64,000 bases of DNA, from NCBI GenBank assembly GCA_030603385.1, contig JAUVXW010000021.1:1-64000 (forward strand). The letters are read 5' to 3'. The position numbers and the translations under genes are program-made. This DNA comes from Promethearchaeota archaeon. GTDB lineage: Archaea; Asgardarchaeota; Lokiarchaeia; Sigyniarchaeales; SOKP01. Shown here piece by piece: positions 63,517 to 64,000 of the stretch. Positions within the stretch are counted from its first letter, which is position 1, and every line of letters begins with the position of its first letter. Below the pieces are notes generated by a model. The model saw only the letters and a list, made by a program, of their open reading frames with translations, was not told where the DNA came from and searched no databases.

Positions 63517-64000
63517 ATGATACTTTTAATAACGATTGTTTTAGTATTTATTTTTTTATTAAATCTATTCATATACTGGAAAATATTTCTAAAAGAAAAG
63601 GATAAAAATAACAAATTAGTCAGATTTTTTTATAAGATATTTCCTATAATATGGACATTTACACTTATAACGATACCTATAATTAATTCAAGCTTTTTAA
63701 GAGCTTATTTTCCTGAAAATTCGAGCTATTTCGATGATTATTGGAATTTATTTGCATTGCTAGGTATAGTTTTCATCATTATTGGTATAAGTTTTGCCAA
63801 AAAAGCAAGAAAAGTATATAAGGTCAAACCTATGGACAAAGAAAGTTCTGAATTGATTACTTCCGATATTTTTAGAATTATTAGACATCCAGTCTATTCA
63901 GGATGGGTAATTATTTATCTTGGAGCTGCATTGATATCAGATTCACTTATTTCATTGATTCTATGTCCTATAATTTATATAATTTTAGAGTCCCATGCTT
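63517..64000 (+). CDS. Isoprenylcysteine-carboxyl-methyltransferase-like membrane protein (3' end outside window)
   Basis: 161 codons are present and the frame is open at the window edge. It has at least four hydrophobic helices. The signature RHPVYSGWVIIYLGAAL (near residues 125-141) is the RHPxYxG motif of ICMT/PEMT-type membrane methyltransferases, which methylate prenylcysteine or lipids with SAM. AAAAGGTTG precedes the ATG. Whether it acts on prenylated proteins, which would be of interest in an Asgard cell with small GTPases, cannot be told from a partial gene. Confidence 0.8.
   Translation, partial: MILLITIVLVFIFLLNLFIYWKIFLKEKDKNNKLVRFFYKIFPIIWTFTLITIPIINSSFLRAYFPENSSYFDDYWNLFALLGIVFIIIGISFAKKARKVYKVKPMDKESSELITSDIFRIIRHPVYSGWVIIYLGAALISDSLISLILCPIIYIILESHA

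Noticed and set aside
1..64000. tRNA, rRNA or CRISPR loci
   Set aside because: I scanned for T-loop consensus with acceptor pairing, rRNA-like high-G+C blocks and short spaced direct repeats, and found none. The only regular repeats are the coding 123-bp and 126-bp units and the A/B spacer copies.

Overview
The window reads as a chromosomal piece of an AT-rich archaeon, most likely an Asgard archaeon of the Lokiarchaeia type. This is inferred from gene content. The archaeal markers are Alba, a minimal histone-fold protein, a NurA-HerA-Mre11-Rad50 operon, a Ser-His type signal peptidase and a DUF35 partner for thiolase. The Asgard-like markers are a gelsolin-like single-domain protein, membrane-anchored repeat propellers and zinc-ribbon arrays. 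No rRNA, tRNA, CRISPR array, transposase or phage gene was recognised.

Layout. 0-1.5 kb: the end of a membrane-anchored beta-propeller gene built from 123-bp tandem repeats. 1.9-6.5 kb: a SWIM/SNF2 remodeller pair, flanked on both sides by decayed tails of a CoA-transferase gene. 6.5-9.8 kb: divergent glycerol kinase and FAD glycerol-3-phosphate dehydrogenase. 10-12 kb: two toxin-antitoxin modules (HepT/MntA and VapBC). 12.1-14.9 kb: a G+C-richer glycolate-oxidase-like pair whose flavoprotein gene carries an in-frame TAG. 15-33 kb: organic-acid metabolism (DUF362, CoA-transferase, sirtuin, two sulfatases, acyl-CoA synthetase, 3-hydroxyacyl-CoA dehydrogenase, DUF169, cobalamin adenosyltransferase, MaoC hydratase, MFS transporter, thiolase plus DUF35). 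32.5-42.3 kb: class III aminotransferase, CoA-acylating semialdehyde dehydrogenase, HOT-type alcohol dehydrogenase, SDR, UroD-like protein and a GH3 glycosidase. 42.4-47 kb: M28 peptidase, zinc ribbons, a broken methyltransferase and a lipid kinase. 47-61 kb: information processing and cell biology (signal peptidase, Alba, histone-fold protein, NurA-HerA-Mre11-Rad50, DnaQ-like exonuclease, UvrD-like helicase, gelsolin-like protein, a degenerate PD-(D/E)XK-like protein). 61-64 kb: a 703-residue soluble protein of unknown function and the start of an isoprenylcysteine-methyltransferase-like gene.

How it fits together. The left two thirds encode a heterotroph's kit for activating acids to CoA esters, beta-oxidation-like steps, semialdehyde handling, desulfation and deglycosylation. 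The right third is a chromatin and DNA-break-repair neighbourhood.

The most unusual theme is gene decay and rearrangement. There are three genes with a single in-frame stop (TAG, TGA and TAA, each different), an Alba gene with an apparent +1-nt slip in an A-run, and two truncated genes abutting head to head at 28.9 kb. There are also CoA-transferase tail remnants on both sides of the SWIM/SNF2 pair, and a duplicated intergenic spacer at 32.4-35.1 kb. Some of these could be assembly errors; they need reads to decide.
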